64,000 nt of DNA, from contig CP114499.1 of assembly GCA_027186245.1 (NCBI GenBank), forward strand, positions 1,121,001-1,185,000, read 5' to 3'. Position numbers and translations under genes: made by a program. The notes under the pieces are model-generated. The model was given only the letters and a program-made list of their open reading frames with translations, searched no databases and had not been told where the DNA came from. Shown piece by piece: positions 62,001-64,000 of this stretch (positions within the stretch are counted from its first letter, which is position 1; each line of letters begins with the position of its first letter). Origin of the DNA: Coriaria nepalensis. Lineage: Eukaryota > Streptophyta > Magnoliopsida > Cucurbitales > Coriariaceae.

Positions 62001-63345
62001 GAAATTTCCGAGATGATTTGTTGTGTTGAGCAACAAAACTAAAAGTGCTTTTGAAGCATCAGGGTGGGTAAAGTTGAGGATTAGATTACATGAATGATGA
62101 ACCAGCCAGTAGAAACTAGAAAAGATTAGAGTCTAATATGTTATGAGTCAGAGTAGATTTACAGCTACGATGAAGAAGAGTAGTAAATAGTGAGAACTCC
62201 GCTTTGATAGGGAAACCAACAGGCCAAATTTATTCTCTAGCCCATGAGTCCCTCATATGATATAAATTTAATTCTAGCCCAATAAGGGAAATAAAATAGC
62301 CCATAGAGCCCACTTTCAAGTCATGTGAGATGCTTTCTGTGACTCTGGGCCAATGTGGGTCCATACATAATCTAGAGTATCTTATTAATTTTGGGTGAAT
62401 ATTCTCTAGAATGTTCATTGTTATAGGGATCTTTATTTGTAAAGGCTTGCTTAATTAATACAACTCTAATTTTAGATGCTAAAAATGATCACTAAATTCA
62501 TCCCGTCTGAAGCCCACAGATTAATTTTGCATATTCATTGGTTTTGTCATATCAAAGTGATAAAAAGGATTAGGCTTTGTCAGAATAGGAATGTCATGAA
62601 TTCAAGCGTGGGGCAGCTAATGTGCAATTTTCAGTGTAAATTTATGTGTTGTTTTCATTTATCATTTAGTTTAATTTGTGAGCTGGAATTAAAAATTAAT
62701 AAATTTAAAAAATTAGGATGAATTTTTAAATTTTGATACAATTATGATGAATATTCTACATTTTGAAACTTTCATTATAATAAGCTCATTGATTTCATAC
62801 AAATATATTTTTAATTTTAAAATTTATTTCAAATTAAATATTTCCTCTTATAGTTGATGTTCTCTTACCCCGATCTTCTTCCCGGTCCCCTCTTCAGACC
62901 TCTCTTCAACCTCACCATGATAACTCTATTGGGTATGGTGTCATTAAAGCATATGATGAGTATTATTTTATGAAATTAATAAAAGTGATATTTTTTTATA
63001 TAATTGTTTTGAATATATTATTATTAAATAATATGTATAAATATCAGAAAATTCTGAATTCATTTATATGACTATAATCTTATATTGGTACGAGAGGATT
63101 AAGATTATAGATAATGAATTAAATTGTTCGCAACATATTTATGGAGTCTTTAATTGATAGTTACTAGTACTGTCCGCTAGCATTATAAATACAAAGAATC
63201 TAGATCCGTATCACTAATGTACATAAACATCTTAGTGGAGGTACTTTATATAATTGGACTATATATGACATGATCCGATATAAATTAATTCTTTATTAAA
63301 ATACCGTTTTCTATAAAGAATTGTTTTCATATCAATAGATGATCA
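62001..63345. other. STICHEL-like 3' flank and AT-rich DNA
   Basis: The first 200 bp are likely 3' UTR. AGCCCA/GGGCCA motifs cluster at about 62,239-62,351, although no gene follows. From 62,700 the DNA is AT-rich with no ORF. Confidence 0.4.
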
Positions 63346-64000
63346 TATGCAAATCAATAGAACCTACATGAACGCTAAAATGAAGAAAGAAGTTTACATC
63401 ATAAATCATATTTTGAGCATGATCAACACGATGCATGAAGCGAAAATACATGGGGCTACCATTGATGAGCGCACTCAAGTTAGCATCATATTTGAGTCAC
63501 TCTCACTGACTTTTGCTACATTAACTATCAACTATGTTACGAACAAACTGCAGTACAATATGCCTCAGCTATTGAATAAATTGCCGACTTTTGAGACTCT
63601 TAATAAGGCTAGGTCCAAAGAAGGTGAAGCAAATGTTGCTGAACAAAAGTCGCCTTCCTTGTATGTTAAGAACAATAAGAGAAAGTACACTGGTAAGGAC
63701 AAGAAAAGAAAGAAAGTCAAAAAGTCACTTAAAGGCAAAGAAAAAGAAACCCAAGGGAAAGTGTTTCCACTGCAGAGTTGATGGCCATTGGAAGAGAAAC
63801 TGTAACAAATATCTCTTCGAGCTAAATGAGAAAGGAAAGGTAAATTTTATTTACTTCTTTTAGAAGTTTGTTAAGTAGAAGATGTGTCATCTTAGATAGT
63901 AGATTTGAGAGCTACTAATCATATTTGTATTTATTTACAGATGTTTAGTTCTTCGAGGAAGCTTACTATTGGTGAGGTGATGATGAGAGTTGGTAGTTGT
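63346..64000 (+). mobile_element. Ty1/copia gag and protease fragment at right edge
   Basis: Gag C-terminal part (LSMINTMHEAKIHGATIDER), then a Lys-rich stretch and, after a +1 frame change near 63,700, an intact CCHC zinc knuckle CFHCRVDGHWKRNC (63,761-63,802). Downstream, with another frame change, come protease-like residues (LRATNHICIYLQMFSS) up to the window end. The element continues beyond the window; with two frame breaks it is probably inactive. Confidence 0.8.

Overview
The window is nuclear DNA from a flowering plant, almost certainly a eudicot. It is AT-rich, has short GT-AG introns, carries several plant-only gene families (SOBIR1, RGLG, BTB-TAZ, STICHEL-like, KDEL-tailed cysteine protease, CYP71 and CYP75B cytochromes P450), and its intergenic space is full of decayed copia, gypsy and LINE elements. 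I cannot name the species from the sequence. There is no operon or prokaryote-type system: the genes are independent transcription units.

Layout. 1-6.0 kb holds noncoding repeats, including two copies of a dispersed LTR-like family (a third copy lies at about 22.5-23.9 kb). 6.06-7.80 kb is an intact two-exon CYP71-type P450 (+). 8.2-10.0 kb is a decayed copia element (-). 14.2-17.1 kb is an intact RGLG-type copine/RING ubiquitin ligase (+) with two apparent GC-AG introns. 18.0-19.7 kb is a frameshifted glyoxal/galactose-oxidase-like pseudogene (+). 20.3-21.75 kb is a Ty3/gypsy remnant with LTR traces. 24.6-24.9 kb is a small, very basic ORF of unknown function followed by two overlapping perfect hairpins. 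26.9-29.5 kb is a flavonoid 3'-hydroxylase-like (CYP75B) pseudogene (-). 31.2-34.9 kb is a long decayed copia element (-). 37.5-39.5 kb is intact SOBIR1 (+). 41.06-41.98 kb is a six-exon histone-fold gene, MHF2/CENP-X (-), easy to miss because its exons are 24-107 bp. 42.7-43.9 kb is an intronless WD40 gene (-). 47.1-48.7 kb is a four-exon KDEL-tailed papain-type protease (+). 49.0-49.26 kb is an orphan 3' exon of a methionine sulfoxide reductase A gene (-). About 49.9-52.7 kb is a LINE remnant split by a solo-LTR-like insertion. 52.95-55.27 kb is an intact five-exon BTB/TAZ gene (-). 57.3-62.0 kb is an intact STICHEL-like (DnaX-like AAA+) gene (+) with a long, probably spliced 5' leader carrying a uORF. 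63.3 kb to the right edge is a further copia gag/protease piece (+).

Functional threads. Immunity and stress: SOBIR1 is the adaptor kinase for receptor-like proteins, RGLG ligases act in ABA, drought and hormone signalling, and KDEL proteases act in programmed cell death. Specialised metabolism: one intact CYP71 and one dead CYP75B. Cell proliferation and DNA repair: MHF2 and the STICHEL-like gene each have a cluster of TGGGCC/T (site II) motifs upstream. I found no convincing new multi-gene system. The items most worth checking are the two GC-AG introns and the missing RING linchpin arginine in RGLG, the overlapping hairpins behind the unknown basic ORF, the MHF2 gene model with its altered C terminus, the dead CYP75B gene, the STICHEL-like uORF, and the three-copy dispersed repeat.
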